Below, piece by piece: positions 42,435 to 50,838 of a stretch of 64,000 nt of DNA. Source of the DNA: Streptomyces xanthophaeus (GTDB lineage Bacteria > Actinomycetota > Actinomycetes > Streptomycetales > Streptomycetaceae); contig NZ_CP076543.1 in assembly GCF_030440515.1 (NCBI RefSeq), positions 6,859,001 through 6,923,000 of the forward strand. Direction: 5' to 3'. The notes under the pieces are model-generated. The model had not been told where the DNA came from, made no database searches, and saw nothing but the letters and a program-made list of their open reading frames with translations. Position 1 is the first letter of the stretch. Each line of letters opens with the position of its first letter. The position numbers and the translations under genes were made by a program.

Positions 42435-42454
42435 GGCCTTCGCGTCCGAAGGCC
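42435..42454 (+). terminator. Short hairpin between regulator and exporter genes
   Basis: GGCCTTCG-CGTC-CGAAGGCC, an 8-bp perfect stem 22 bp after the StrR-like stop and 22 bp before the MFS start. It may be a terminator or attenuator. Confidence 0.55.
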
Positions 42455-42476
42455 TCAGTTGTGATCGAAAGGATGT

Positions 42477-43910
42477 ATGGCGATGTCGGTTGTCGAGGGA
42501 GCGCGTGTTGACGCGGGTTCAGGGGAGGGGGGAGGAGCCGAGGGGCCCGTTCGGCTGGATGGGCGTCTGCGGTTGGTGCTGGTGGTGCTGCTGGTGGCGC
42601 AGTTCATGCTGGCGGTTGATTTCTCGATTCTGAATGTGGCGTTGCCGGTGATCGGTGACGGGCTCGGTTTCTCGTTGTCGAATCTGCAGTGGATCGCGAC
42701 GTCGTTCGCGTTGTGTGCTGCTGGTTTCACCCTGTTGTTCGGTCGGGTGGCTGACTTGTTCGGCCGGCGTCGGCTGTTCCTGGTGGGGCTTGCGGTGCTG
42801 GGTCTGTCGTCGCTGGCGGGTGGTCTGGCGAACAGTCCGGAGATGCTGCTGGTGGCGCGGGTGTTCCAGGGTCTTGCGACGGCGGCTGTGACGCCGGCGG
42901 GTCTGTCGCTGCTGACGACGTCGTTCCCGGAGGGGCCGTTGCGTCAGAAGGCGCTTGGTCTCAACGGTGCGTTGATGTCGGCGGGATTCACGACGGGCGC
43001 GATCCTGGGCGGTGTCCTGACGGATCTGCTGTCGTGGCGGTGGGCGTTCTTCATCAATGTGCCGGTGGCTTTGGCGGTGTTGTTCATCGCTCCTGCGGTG
43101 ATCAAGGAGTCGCGTCCGTCGGTGCGTCCGCGGCTGGACCTGCCGGGCGCGACGGCCGTCACCCTGGGTCTGCTTGCGCTGATCTATGGGCTGACGCAGG
43201 CCGGTGAGCACGGCTGGGGTTCGGGCAGTGCGCTGGCGTGGCTGGCGGCGGGTGTGGTGCTGCTGGTGGTGTTCTATGCGATCGAGTCGAAGAGTGCCGC
43301 CCCTCTCGTTCCGGTGTCGGTGCTGAAGAAGAAGACGGTGGCGTGGGGCAATATTGCGGGTCTGATCGCGTTCCTGACGGAGACGAGTCTGGTCTTCCTG
43401 ATGACGCTGTATCTGCAGGAAGTGTTGGATTTCTCGCCGCTGACGGCCGGTCTGTCCTTCGGTGTGCTGGGTATCGGCACGGTGATCGGTGGTTCGATCG
43501 CGCCGCGGGTGATCGGAGCGACGAGCACCCGGGCGACGTTGATCATCGGTGGTGTGCTGCAGGCGGTCGCGACGTTGAGTCTGATCGCGTTGGGTGAGAC
43601 GTCGTCGAGCATGTGGCTGCTGCTGATCGCGACGTTCGCGGGTGGTGTGGGGAACATGCTGGTGATCGTCGGGTTCATGGTGACGGCGACGACGGGTCTG
43701 CCGGATCACGAGCAGGGTATGGCGACGGGGCTGGCGACCATGACCCAGCAGGTCGGTATCACGATGGGCACGCCGATCATGTCCGCGATCGCCGCAGCCA
43801 ACACCGACATCCACGCCGGCATCACGACCGCGGTCATCGTGAACACCGCGATCGTCCTCGTCGGCACCCTCACCACCGTCCTCTTCCTCCGCACCAAGCA
43901 GCCCAGCTGA
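42477..43910 (+). CDS. MFS transporter, DHA2 (14-TM) drug exporter family
   Basis: A 477-residue proton-driven exporter. Motif A region GRVADLFGRRRLFLVGLAVL between TM2 and TM3, TM1 motif D1-like LAVDFSILNVALPVIGD, and motif C region in TM5 (GALMSAGFTTGAILGGVLTD). About 14 hydrophobic spans are visible, up to IVLVGTLTTVLFL at the C-terminus. AAAGGATGT precedes ATG 42477. Codon use is GGT/GTG/TCG-rich and less C-ending than neighbours, except for the last 100 bp, which look typical. Likely exports an antibiotic or toxic metabolite. Confidence 0.93.
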   Translation: MAMSVVEGARVDAGSGEGGGAEGPVRLDGRLRLVLVVLLVAQFMLAVDFSILNVALPVIGDGLGFSLSNLQWIATSFALCAAGFTLLFGRVADLFGRRRLFLVGLAVLGLSSLAGGLANSPEMLLVARVFQGLATAAVTPAGLSLLTTSFPEGPLRQKALGLNGALMSAGFTTGAILGGVLTDLLSWRWAFFINVPVALAVLFIAPAVIKESRPSVRPRLDLPGATAVTLGLLALIYGLTQAGEHGWGSGSALAWLAAGVVLLVVFYAIESKSAAPLVPVSVLKKKTVAWGNIAGLIAFLTETSLVFLMTLYLQEVLDFSPLTAGLSFGVLGIGTVIGGSIAPRVIGATSTRATLIIGGVLQAVATLSLIALGETSSSMWLLLIATFAGGVGNMLVIVGFMVTATTGLPDHEQGMATGLATMTQQVGITMGTPIMSAIAAANTDIHAGITTAVIVNTAIVLVGTLTTVLFLRTKQPS

Positions 43911-44022
43911 CGAAGTGCGCGCCTCCACTAAGGCAACTCCGCCTTGTGACAGCCCTGCCCCGGCCGCGAACGTTGGCCCCGGGCCCGGCGCGAGCGCCGG
44001 CTACCGATGGAAAGGAACCCCG

Positions 44023-44886
44023 ATGGCCACACCCACCGTCGTCAGCTGGGAGCAGGTCTCCGTGCCCACCCCGGCCGGGCACCTTCCCGCCCGGGTCTAC
44101 CGGCCCGGTACCGCTTCGCCGCAGGGCTGGCTGGTGTGGGCCCACGGGGGCAGCTGGCGTGCCGGATCCGCCCAGGACTGGCACGGCGCCACCGCCGAAC
44201 TCGCCCGCCACTCCGGCTTCGGTGTGGTGAGCGTCGACTACCGGCTGGCCCCCGACGTACGCCACCCGGCCATGGTCGAGGACATCCTGTCCACCCTGAC
44301 CTGGGCCGGGGAACAGCAGGACGGGCCCGCCGGAGCCGTGCCCGTCCTGGCCGTCGGCGGGGACAGCGCCGGCGGCACCCTCGCCGCCTCGGCCGCCCTC
44401 GTCTGCCGCGACCGCGGGGTCCCGCTGGCCGCGCAGGTGCTGGCGTACCCGCCGCTGGACCCCGCCTGCGCGGCGGCCTCGTACCACCGCTTCCCGGACC
44501 TGTTCCCCACGGCCTCCTACCTGAGGGCGGCCTGGCAGGACTACCGGCACCCGGGCCGGCCGGTCGCCGCGGACGGCACCCGGCTCCACAGCACCCCCTT
44601 CGAAACCGCCGACCTGCGCGGACTCGCACCGGCCGTGATGGCCACCGGCGACCTCGACCCCGTCAGCGACGACGTGCACCACTACGGGCGCCTGCTGCGG
44701 GCGGCCGGGGTGGAGGTCGCCCTGCGGGAGTTCCGGCAGACGGGTCACGGAGCGTTCCTGCAGCCCGGCCGCAGCCCGGGCGGGCACCCGACGGCGTCGA
44801 TGCGCGGCTGGCTCGGGCTGGCCCTGCGCCGGCTCACCTCACCGAACGACTTGGAAACCGCACCCTCTTCCCCTCCCAGGAGCTGA
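44023..44886 (+). CDS. Alpha/beta hydrolase (HSL-type esterase)
   Basis: A 287-residue hydrolase of the hormone-sensitive-lipase branch. Oxyanion motif HGG in LVWAHGGSWRAGSA, nucleophile Ser in VGGDSAGGTLAA, acid Asp in ATGDLDPVSDDV and catalytic His in FRQTGHGAFLQ. AAAGGAA precedes ATG 44023. It is first of three closely spaced genes (1-bp and 13-bp gaps) ending in a flavin monooxygenase, so it may act on the same metabolite. Confidence 0.9.
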   Translation: MATPTVVSWEQVSVPTPAGHLPARVYRPGTASPQGWLVWAHGGSWRAGSAQDWHGATAELARHSGFGVVSVDYRLAPDVRHPAMVEDILSTLTWAGEQQDGPAGAVPVLAVGGDSAGGTLAASAALVCRDRGVPLAAQVLAYPPLDPACAAASYHRFPDLFPTASYLRAAWQDYRHPGRPVAADGTRLHSTPFETADLRGLAPAVMATGDLDPVSDDVHHYGRLLRAAGVEVALREFRQTGHGAFLQPGRSPGGHPTASMRGWLGLALRRLTSPNDLETAPSSPPRS

Positions 44887-44887
44887 C

Positions 44888-45409
44888 ATGACCACCTCCG
44901 ACGTTCCCAACCTCGACGCCCTGCTGCGCCACTTCGCCGATCTGCGCGACGGCATCCACGGCGGCTCCGTCTCCCGCCCCGACAAGGAGGAGCACTTCCG
45001 TACCGCCGCGCGCCTGCTGGACCCGTACGCCCGCCAGGCGCTCGGCGAACTCAACGACGAACTGCTCCTCGGACAGGGCGTGATCGACGCCAGCGGCGTC
45101 CAACGGGCCGACGACCGCAGCCTCTTCCACGCCTGGACCCTGTGGTGGGACGAGCAGTCGGCCGCCGACATCCCGCCCGTGACGCTGTACGCGCACTACG
45201 GAGCCTCCTTCCACCACCCGCACCTGCGGGGCGCGACGGTCTCCGAATGGCCGCTGAACGTCTTCGACGACGCACAGGCCGCCGCCGAACTGCCCACCCT
45301 GCGCGCGATCGCCGCCGCGGACCTCCACAACCTGGTCTTCGAACGGGACTTCAGGATCGTGCCCGCGACCATGGCGGGCGCCACCGGTCTCCCCGTCCAC
45401 CAGCACTGA
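44888..45409 (+). CDS. Unknown protein in hydrolase/monooxygenase operon
   Basis: A 173-residue soluble protein I do not recognise. It is rich in His and acidic residues: LLRHFADLRDGIHGGSVSRP, DRSLFHAWTLWWDEQSAADI, ASFHHPHLRGATVSEWPLNV and ADLHNLVFERDFRIVPA. The FHHPHLRG segment could bind metal but this is not shown. AGGAG lies 5 nt before the ATG. Position between an esterase and an LLM monooxygenase suggests a shared pathway. Confidence 0.75.
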   Translation: MTTSDVPNLDALLRHFADLRDGIHGGSVSRPDKEEHFRTAARLLDPYARQALGELNDELLLGQGVIDASGVQRADDRSLFHAWTLWWDEQSAADIPPVTLYAHYGASFHHPHLRGATVSEWPLNVFDDAQAAAELPTLRAIAAADLHNLVFERDFRIVPATMAGATGLPVHQH

Positions 45410-45422
45410 AAGGCGGCCCGTC

Positions 45423-46445
45423 ATGACGAAGCTGAGACTGTCCGTACTCGACCAGACGCCGGTCGGCGAGGACCACACCCCGGACCAGGCGCTGCGCGCC
45501 TCCGTGGATCTCGCCCGCGCCGCCGAGGGCCTCGGCTACACCCGCTACTGGGTCGCCGAACACCACGACTCGCCCGGCTTCGCGAGCAGCGCGCCGGAGA
45601 TCCTTGCCGGCACCCTCCTCGCCCACACCTCGCGGATGAGGATCGGGACCGGCGGGGTGCTGCTGCCCCGCTACGACCCGGCGAAGGTGGCCGAGGTGTT
45701 CGGCGTCCTGGCCTCCCTCCACCCGGGACGGGTCGACCTCGGCATCGGCCGGGCCGGCGGCCCCGCCCGCGACTTCCCGCAGCGGCTGGCGCAGCTGCAC
45801 GCACTGCTGGGCGAGGGCGGAGTCGTCCCGCACGCACCGGTCCCGCCGCAGGTGTGGCTCCTGGGCGCGGGACGCGAGTCGGCGCGGCTGGCCGGGCTGC
45901 TGGGTACGGAGTTCGCGTTCGGGCACTTCTTCTCCCCGACGGGCGGCCAGGAGGCCTTCGAGGACTACCGCGACCGGTTCCGCACCTCCACGGGCGAGCG
46001 GCCGGGCGGCGCGCTCGCGGTACGCGTGGTGACGGCCGACAGCGCCGGCCGCGCCGAGGAACTGGCCCAGAGCCTGCTGCTGTGGCACGCCCGCAAGGAC
46101 CTCGGACAGGACGGCCCGCTGCCGTCGTACGGGACCACGCGCCGCCACCGCTGGACGGGCGCGGAACTGGAACGGGCCAAGGTGCACCGCACGGCCCTCG
46201 TCTCCGGGGCGCCGGAACAGGTGTCCGCGGCACTGACGGCCCTCGCCGGGAGCCACGGCGTGGACGAGCTGATCGTCAACACCCTGACCTGCGACCCGGC
46301 CGACCGCCGACGCTCGTACGAGCTGCTCGCCGAGGCCTTCGCCCTCCCGGGCCCCGATCCGCGATCCGCAGCTGCCCCGGTGGGAGCCTCCGGACCGGCT
46401 CTCAGGGGTCAGGAGCGGTCGAGGCCCCAGGTCTGGAGCGCGTAG
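45423..46445 (+). CDS. LLM-class flavin monooxygenase, MsnO8-like
   Basis: A 340-residue luciferase-like enzyme. The N-terminus LRLSVLDQTPVGEDHTPDQA, YWVAEHHDSPGFASSAPEIL, IGTGGVLLPRYDPAKVAEVF and GRVDLGIGRAGG are the hallmarks of the MsnO8/YtnJ-type group. The C-terminus ends with a Pro/Ser/Ala tail that overlaps the convergent GNAT gene by 37 bp. FMNH2 would be supplied by a reductase elsewhere. AGGCGG lies shortly before ATG 45423. Confidence 0.92.
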   Translation: MTKLRLSVLDQTPVGEDHTPDQALRASVDLARAAEGLGYTRYWVAEHHDSPGFASSAPEILAGTLLAHTSRMRIGTGGVLLPRYDPAKVAEVFGVLASLHPGRVDLGIGRAGGPARDFPQRLAQLHALLGEGGVVPHAPVPPQVWLLGAGRESARLAGLLGTEFAFGHFFSPTGGQEAFEDYRDRFRTSTGERPGGALAVRVVTADSAGRAEELAQSLLLWHARKDLGQDGPLPSYGTTRRHRWTGAELERAKVHRTALVSGAPEQVSAALTALAGSHGVDELIVNTLTCDPADRRRSYELLAEAFALPGPDPRSAAAPVGASGPALRGQERSRPQVWSA

Positions 46446-46951
46446 GCCCGGCCCTTCTCCTCGCCCGTGATCAACGGCACGTCGAGGAGGCGGAAACCGG
46501 CCCGGGTGGCCACGCCGACGCTGGAGGCGTTCTCGGCCTCCAGCTCCAGGATCACCCGGTCCACGCCCAGCTGCTCGAAGGCGTACGCGGCCATGACCCG
46601 CACCGCGCGGGCGGCCAGCCCCTGGCCCCGGTGCGCCGGACCGAGCGCGTATCCGAGCTCCGTGCCCTCGGGCGCGCGCTTGAGCATCACCTCGCCGAGC
46701 GGGGCGCCGCCGTCGACGGTGATGGCCAGCAGGAGGGCCGTACCCTCCTTGCGCAGCTCCCGCGCCCGGTTCAGACGGTTGCGGGCGGCCTCGTCGTCGA
46801 AGGGGGAGACGATCGGCGTCCAGTACGCGATGTCGGGGTGGTCGAAGAGCCCGGGCATCGACGCCAGGTCCGCCGCCGTCCAGTCGCGCAGGACCAGGCC
46901 CTCGCCCGTCAGCTCCATCCGGTCGGGAAAGGACGGCGTCGTGCTGCTCAT
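46409..46951 (-). CDS. GNAT acetyltransferase (RimJ/RimL-like)
   Basis: A 180-residue N-acetyltransferase of the Acetyltransf_3 class. Start GEGLVLRDWTAADLASM, motif A ELGYALGPAHRGQGLAARAV near residue 105, then VDRVILELEAENASSVGVAT and RAGFRLLDVPL. ATG 46951 has GGAGG 9 nt upstream. It likely acetylates an amino group on protein or small molecule; target unknown. Confidence 0.9.
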   Translation of the reverse strand: MSSTTPSFPDRMELTGEGLVLRDWTAADLASMPGLFDHPDIAYWTPIVSPFDDEAARNRLNRARELRKEGTALLLAITVDGGAPLGEVMLKRAPEGTELGYALGPAHRGQGLAARAVRVMAAYAFEQLGVDRVILELEAENASSVGVATRAGFRLLDVPLITGEEKGRAYALQTWGLDRS

Positions 46952-47076
46952 GCGGGAGGACCTCCGTGGTCGGTGCGGGACGAACCAAGATATCCGGCGA
47001 CCGGTCATCGGTTCACCGGCTTATCCGCCCGGCGCCCGGGCCGGCGGCGCCCCGGGCCGGCGGCGCCCCGAGCCGG

Positions 47077-48072
47077 CTAGACCGCGTACCGGTCCGGGGC
47101 GAAGAGGGAAGGGTTCGCCGCGATCCAGTCCGAGGTGCGGCGCAGGCCCTCCTCCAGGCCGACCCGGGGCCGCCAGCCGGCCCAGTCACGGGCCCGGGCA
47201 TTGTCCGACAGCAGGCGCTGGACCTCGCTGCCCGACGGGCGCAGCCGGGTCGGGTCCACCACCACCTCCGCGTCCCGGCCGGAAGCCACGATCAGGGCCT
47301 CGGCCAGGGCGCCGACCGAGATCTCCTCACCGGTGCCGAGGTTGACCACCTCACCCAGCGCCCGGTCGCACTCCGCCACCGCCAGGAACCCCTCCGCCGT
47401 GTCCGTCACGTACGTGAAGTCCCGGGTCGGCGTGAGCGAGCCGAGGCGGATCTCCCGGGACCCCGCGTGCAGCTGCGCCAGGATCGTCGGGATGACCGCG
47501 CGCGCCGACTGGCGCGGCCCGAACGTGTTGAACGGGCGCACCACCGTCACCGGGAGCTCGAAGGCGTGGTGGAAGGAGAGCGCCATCATGTCCGCGCCGA
47601 TCTTCGACGCGGAGTACGGGGACTGCGGCTGCAGCGGATGGCTCTCGGAGATCGGGGCGGTCAGCGCCGTCCCGTAGACCTCACTGGTCGAGGTGTGCAC
47701 CAGACGCCGTACGCCGTGCCGCCGACAGGCCTCCGCCACGTTCTGCGTGCCCGTGACGTTCGTCTGCACGTACGCGCCCGGCGAGGCGTAGCTGTACGGG
47801 ATCCCGATCAGCGCCGCCAGGTGGAAGACGGTGTCGCAGCCGGCCACCGCGTCGCTGACCCGGCCCGCGTCACGGACATCGCCCGCCCACATCTCCACCG
47901 GACCGTCCGGGTCGGCGAGGTAACGCGCCAGGTGGCCCTTCTCGGCGTACGGCTTGTAGTGGACGAAGGCGCGCACCCGCGCACCCCGCGCCACCAGCAG
48001 GTCCACCAGCGTCGAGCCGATGAAGCCCTCCGCGCCGGTGACGAGGACGGTGCGGTCGGTCCAGCTGTTCAT
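47077..48072 (-). CDS. NAD-dependent epimerase/dehydratase (NDP-sugar SDR)
   Basis: A 331-residue extended SDR. Cofactor loop VLVTGAEGFIGSTLVDLLVA, D-x-x-D pocket WAGDVRDAG, active site Ser/Thr in LVHTSTSEVYGTA, catalytic Y-x-x-x-K as SPYSASKIGAD near residue 160, and VVRPFNTFGPRQSARAVIPT like GDP-mannose or UDP-sugar dehydratases. ATG 48072 overlaps the MurG-like stop, so both are translated together. It may supply the sugar nucleotide for the glycosyltransferase. Confidence 0.93.
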   Translation of the reverse strand: MNSWTDRTVLVTGAEGFIGSTLVDLLVARGARVRAFVHYKPYAEKGHLARYLADPDGPVEMWAGDVRDAGRVSDAVAGCDTVFHLAALIGIPYSYASPGAYVQTNVTGTQNVAEACRRHGVRRLVHTSTSEVYGTALTAPISESHPLQPQSPYSASKIGADMMALSFHHAFELPVTVVRPFNTFGPRQSARAVIPTILAQLHAGSREIRLGSLTPTRDFTYVTDTAEGFLAVAECDRALGEVVNLGTGEEISVGALAEALIVASGRDAEVVVDPTRLRPSGSEVQRLLSDNARARDWAGWRPRVGLEEGLRRTSDWIAANPSLFAPDRYAV

Positions 48073-49259
48073 ATGCGCTCCAGGTGAGGGGTGGGGACGA
48101 CGCCGGCGACGCGCAGGACTTCCGCGGCCAGCAGTTCGGCGGCCCGCGCGTGCGGGCCGGGGTCGGCGGCGCCGGCCATCGACGACAGCCGCGCCGGGTC
48201 GGCCAGCAGCGGCCCGATGAGGCCGGCGAGACGTTCGGCGGTGGCCTCGGCGTCGGGCAGCAGCAGCCCCGCGCCCGCGTCCGACAGCACCCGCGCGTTG
48301 TGGGTCTGGTGGTCGCCGGGCGCGTACGGGTAGGGCACCAGGACCGACGGGACCCCGGTCGCCGCCAGCTCGGCGACGGTCGCCGAGCCCGCACGGCACA
48401 CCACCAGGTCGGCGGCCGCGTAGACGAGGTCCATCCGGTCCAGGTACGGCACGGCCCGGGCGATCCGCTGCCCTCCGGACGACACCAGCTCGGCCACCGT
48501 GTCCGCCAGCGCGTCCGGACCGGTCTTGACCAGCAGCTGTACGTCGTCCCGGTACTGCCAGAGGTCGGCGAGCGCGGCCGCCGCCCGCGTGAGGCGGACC
48601 GCGCCCAGGCTGCCGCCGTTGAAGACGACCAGCCGGCGCCCCGCGGGGACCCCGAGCGCGCGCCGGGCCTCGGCGCGCAGCGCCGCCCGGTCCGGTCCGG
48701 GCAGCTCCGCGAGGCCGGACAGGGCCGCCGAGATCGGCATCCCGGTGGTCAGCGCCCGGTCACCGCCCGAGAGGTGGCCCCGGCTGCGGTCGAAGGCCAC
48801 CGCGACGTGCGGGGTGAGCCGGGCCGCGAACTGGTTGGCCCGTCCGGGCACCGCATTCGACTCGTGGATCACGGCCGGCAGCCCCGCCAGCCGGGCGCCG
48901 AGCACGGCGGGAGCGCTCGGATATCCGCCCATGCCCACGACGACGTGGGCACCCTGCGCCCGGATCACCGCACGCGCCTGGTGCGCCGAGCGCAGCAGCG
49001 CCGCGGGCAGCAGGTACCGCTTCGCGCCCAGCGCGGGATCGAAGGGGATCATGTCGACGGTGTGCAGACGGTAGCCGGCGCCGGGGATCAGCTCGGTCTC
49101 CAGGCCCCGCTCGGTCCCGATGAACGAGACCACGGCTCCGGGCACGGCGCCGCGCAGCGCCTCCGCGAGGGCGAGACCGGGATAGATGTGCCCGCCGGTG
49201 CCGCCCGCACCGATCACGACGGAGAGTGCCGCTGATGTGCGGTGTGTGGTGGTGGTCAT
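48069..49259 (-). CDS. MurG-like UDP-sugar glycosyltransferase (paralogue)
   Basis: A 396-residue GT28 enzyme. G-loop 1 GAGGTGGHIYPGLALAEAL, acceptor region VVGMGGYPSAPAVLGARLAG, ESNAVPGRANQFAARL, G-loop 3-type VVFNGGSLGAVRLTRA and donor-binding CRAGSATVAELAATGVPSVL then PYPYAPGDHQTHNA. These match MurG, which adds GlcNAc to lipid I, yet the gene is outside any dcw-type division cluster and paired with an SDR. It is therefore probably a specialised second copy that glycosylates a modified lipid or natural product. GGGAG is 9 nt before ATG 49259. Confidence 0.9.
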   Translation of the reverse strand: MTTTTHRTSAALSVVIGAGGTGGHIYPGLALAEALRGAVPGAVVSFIGTERGLETELIPGAGYRLHTVDMIPFDPALGAKRYLLPAALLRSAHQARAVIRAQGAHVVVGMGGYPSAPAVLGARLAGLPAVIHESNAVPGRANQFAARLTPHVAVAFDRSRGHLSGGDRALTTGMPISAALSGLAELPGPDRAALRAEARRALGVPAGRRLVVFNGGSLGAVRLTRAAAALADLWQYRDDVQLLVKTGPDALADTVAELVSSGGQRIARAVPYLDRMDLVYAAADLVVCRAGSATVAELAATGVPSVLVPYPYAPGDHQTHNARVLSDAGAGLLLPDAEATAERLAGLIGPLLADPARLSSMAGAADPGPHARAAELLAAEVLRVAGVVPTPHLERI

Positions 49260-49281
49260 GTGCGCACACTCCCGGTGCGCC

Positions 49282-49301
49282 CTAAGAACGTTCTAAGAAC
49301 G
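49282..49301. promoter_or_regulatory. 11-bp direct repeat box (OmpR-type site) before the MurG-like gene
   Basis: CTAAGAACG occurs twice, at 49282-49290 and 49293-49301, an 11-bp period that fits binding of two OmpR/PhoB-type response regulators on one face of the helix. It is 23 bp upstream of the MurG-like start. Related repeats precede the response-regulator gene at 56104. Confidence 0.6.
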
Positions 49302-49382
49302 ACCGGCAACAGGCATCGGGTGCTGCTCGAAACCGCTCAGCGTCGGAGGACGACGATGACGACCGCCGTGCTCCGGGTCGGC

Positions 49383-49706
49383 CTACCGTGCCGGGCGGAA
49401 CGGCTCCAGGAAGCGGATCCCGTCCTCGACGCTGCCGTCCATCAGTTCCAGCAGCTTGGGCACCAGGTCCTGCATGCGGGGTGCCTGCAGGTGGCCTTCG
49501 AGTGCCTCGCGGCTCTCCCAGCGCTCGAAGATGACGAACGCCCCCGGTTGTCCCTCGACCTGGTGAGCCTCGTAGTCGATGTTGCCCGCGTCGTAGCGCG
49601 ATGCGGTGACGGCGGCTGTCATGAACGCCTTCATCGCGGCTTCCTTCCCGGATTTGGCCCGGGCTTCCCACAGCACGGTGACGTAGTGGTTCGACGTGGT
49701 GGTCAC
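49383..49706 (-). CDS. Antibiotic biosynthesis monooxygenase (ABM)-domain protein
   Basis: A 107-residue ferredoxin-like dimer protein. YVTVLWEARAKSGKEAAMKA, RYDAGNIDYEAHQ and FVIFERWESREALEGHL match quinol-monooxygenase-type ABM proteins (YgiN-like). GTG 49706 has AGGAGGAG upstream. Its 117-bp leader is a diverged copy of the leader of the SDR gene at 50839, including the operator at 49793-49823, so both should be controlled by the XRE protein encoded between them. Confidence 0.9.
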   Translation of the reverse strand: MTTTSNHYVTVLWEARAKSGKEAAMKAFMTAAVTASRYDAGNIDYEAHQVEGQPGAFVIFERWESREALEGHLQAPRMQDLVPKLLELMDGSVEDGIRFLEPFRPAR

Positions 49707-49792
49707 GCTTGCTCCTCCTGACTCCGAACAGCATCGTTGTGCGCCGTTCACGACTCGACACTGAGCCCCGGGGAGCGTCGGCGGGAGATACG

Positions 49793-49823
49793 GGACTTCG
49801 TGGTACCGCGCGTACCACCCAGC
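49793..49823. promoter_or_regulatory. XRE operator copy A
   Basis: A 31-bp element centred on TGGTAC-CGCGC-GTACCA (6-bp perfect arms), between the divergent ABM gene and XRE regulator. Its reverse complement matches operator copy B at 50722-50752 in 30 of 31 positions. Confidence 0.85.
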
Positions 49824-49852
49824 GGGGCGAGGTGTGCGGGAGGATCGTGTGC

Positions 49853-50686
49853 ATGGATCAACTCGGTGCCGCGCTGCGGGCGTGGCGGGACCGGCTGGAC
49901 CCCGCGACGGTGGGCTTCGCACACGGCTCACCCCGCCGGGTCCCCGGTCTGCGACGCGCGGAGCTGGCGACGCTGGCCGGCATCTCGGTCGAGTACGTGG
50001 TCCGGCTGGAGCAGGGACGGGTGGCGACACCCTCGGCGCAGGTCTGCTCGGCCCTGGCTCGCGCCCTGCACCTGTCCGACGACGAGCACGCTCACCTTTT
50101 GCGCATGGCCGGTCATGCAGCGGATCCGAGTCGGGTTCCACGAATGATCCCAGGAAGCCTGTACCGGATCGTGGACCAGCTCGCCGGCAACCCGTTGGCG
50201 GTCTACGACGCCACCTGGCAGTTGCTGCACTGGAATCCGCTGTTCGCGGCCACGTTCGGCGATCCCACGGTCCGCGGTGTGGGAGACCGCAACGTCCTGG
50301 TCTGGCAGTTCCTGGGTGAGCTGCCCCGGGTCCTGCAGACGGCGGCCGAGCGGGTGGCGTTCGAGGAGTCCCTCGTCGCCGACCTCCGCGCGACGACGAG
50401 CCGGTACCCCGACGATCCCAACCTCGCGGCGTTGGTATCGCGGCTGAACCTCAGCCCACGGTTCTGCGAGTTGTGGAGCCGCCGAGCGGTGGGCGGCCAC
50501 CAGAGTGCGCACAAACTCGTCCAGCACCCGGATGTCGGAGACATCGCCATGAACTCCGACATCCTCAACACCCAGGACACGAACCTCCGCCTCGTGGTGT
50601 ACACGCCGCAGCCAGGCACCGACGCCCGCAGCAAACTCGAATTCCTTGCGGCCATTGGGGTTCAGAGCATGTCTCCTCAGGGGTGA
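49853..50686 (+). CDS. XRE-family regulator with MmyB-type ligand domain
   Basis: A 277-residue transcription factor. HTH region RRVPGLRRAELATLAGISVE then YVVRLEQGRVATPSAQVCSA at residues 28-65. The MmyB domain contains NPLAVYDATWQLLHWNPLFA, FCELWSRRAVGGHQSAHKLV and LRLVVYTPQPGTD. ATG 49853 has GGGAGG 9-10 nt upstream. It lies between two genes that share its operator (ABM protein, left; SDR, right), the standard layout in which an MmyB-type repressor controls oxidoreductases. Confidence 0.92.
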   Translation: MDQLGAALRAWRDRLDPATVGFAHGSPRRVPGLRRAELATLAGISVEYVVRLEQGRVATPSAQVCSALARALHLSDDEHAHLLRMAGHAADPSRVPRMIPGSLYRIVDQLAGNPLAVYDATWQLLHWNPLFAATFGDPTVRGVGDRNVLVWQFLGELPRVLQTAAERVAFEESLVADLRATTSRYPDDPNLAALVSRLNLSPRFCELWSRRAVGGHQSAHKLVQHPDVGDIAMNSDILNTQDTNLRLVVYTPQPGTDARSKLEFLAAIGVQSMSPQG

Positions 50687-50721
50687 AGGCCCGCGTTCTG
50701 CCTTGTCCGGTGGACCAGGCT

Positions 50722-50752
50722 GCTGGGTGGTACGCGCGGTACCAGGAAGTCC
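50722..50752. promoter_or_regulatory. XRE operator copy B
   Basis: Contains TGGTAC-GCGCG-GTACCA followed by GGAAGTCC; one mismatch to copy A over 31 bp. It is 86 bp upstream of the SDR start, the same distance as copy A from the ABM start. Confidence 0.85.
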
Positions 50753-50838
50753 TGTAGCTCCCGCCGACCCTCCCGGGGACCCAGCATGGAGTGCGTGAAC
50801 AGCGCACGACCGTGCTGTTCTGACCACGAGGAGCCAGC

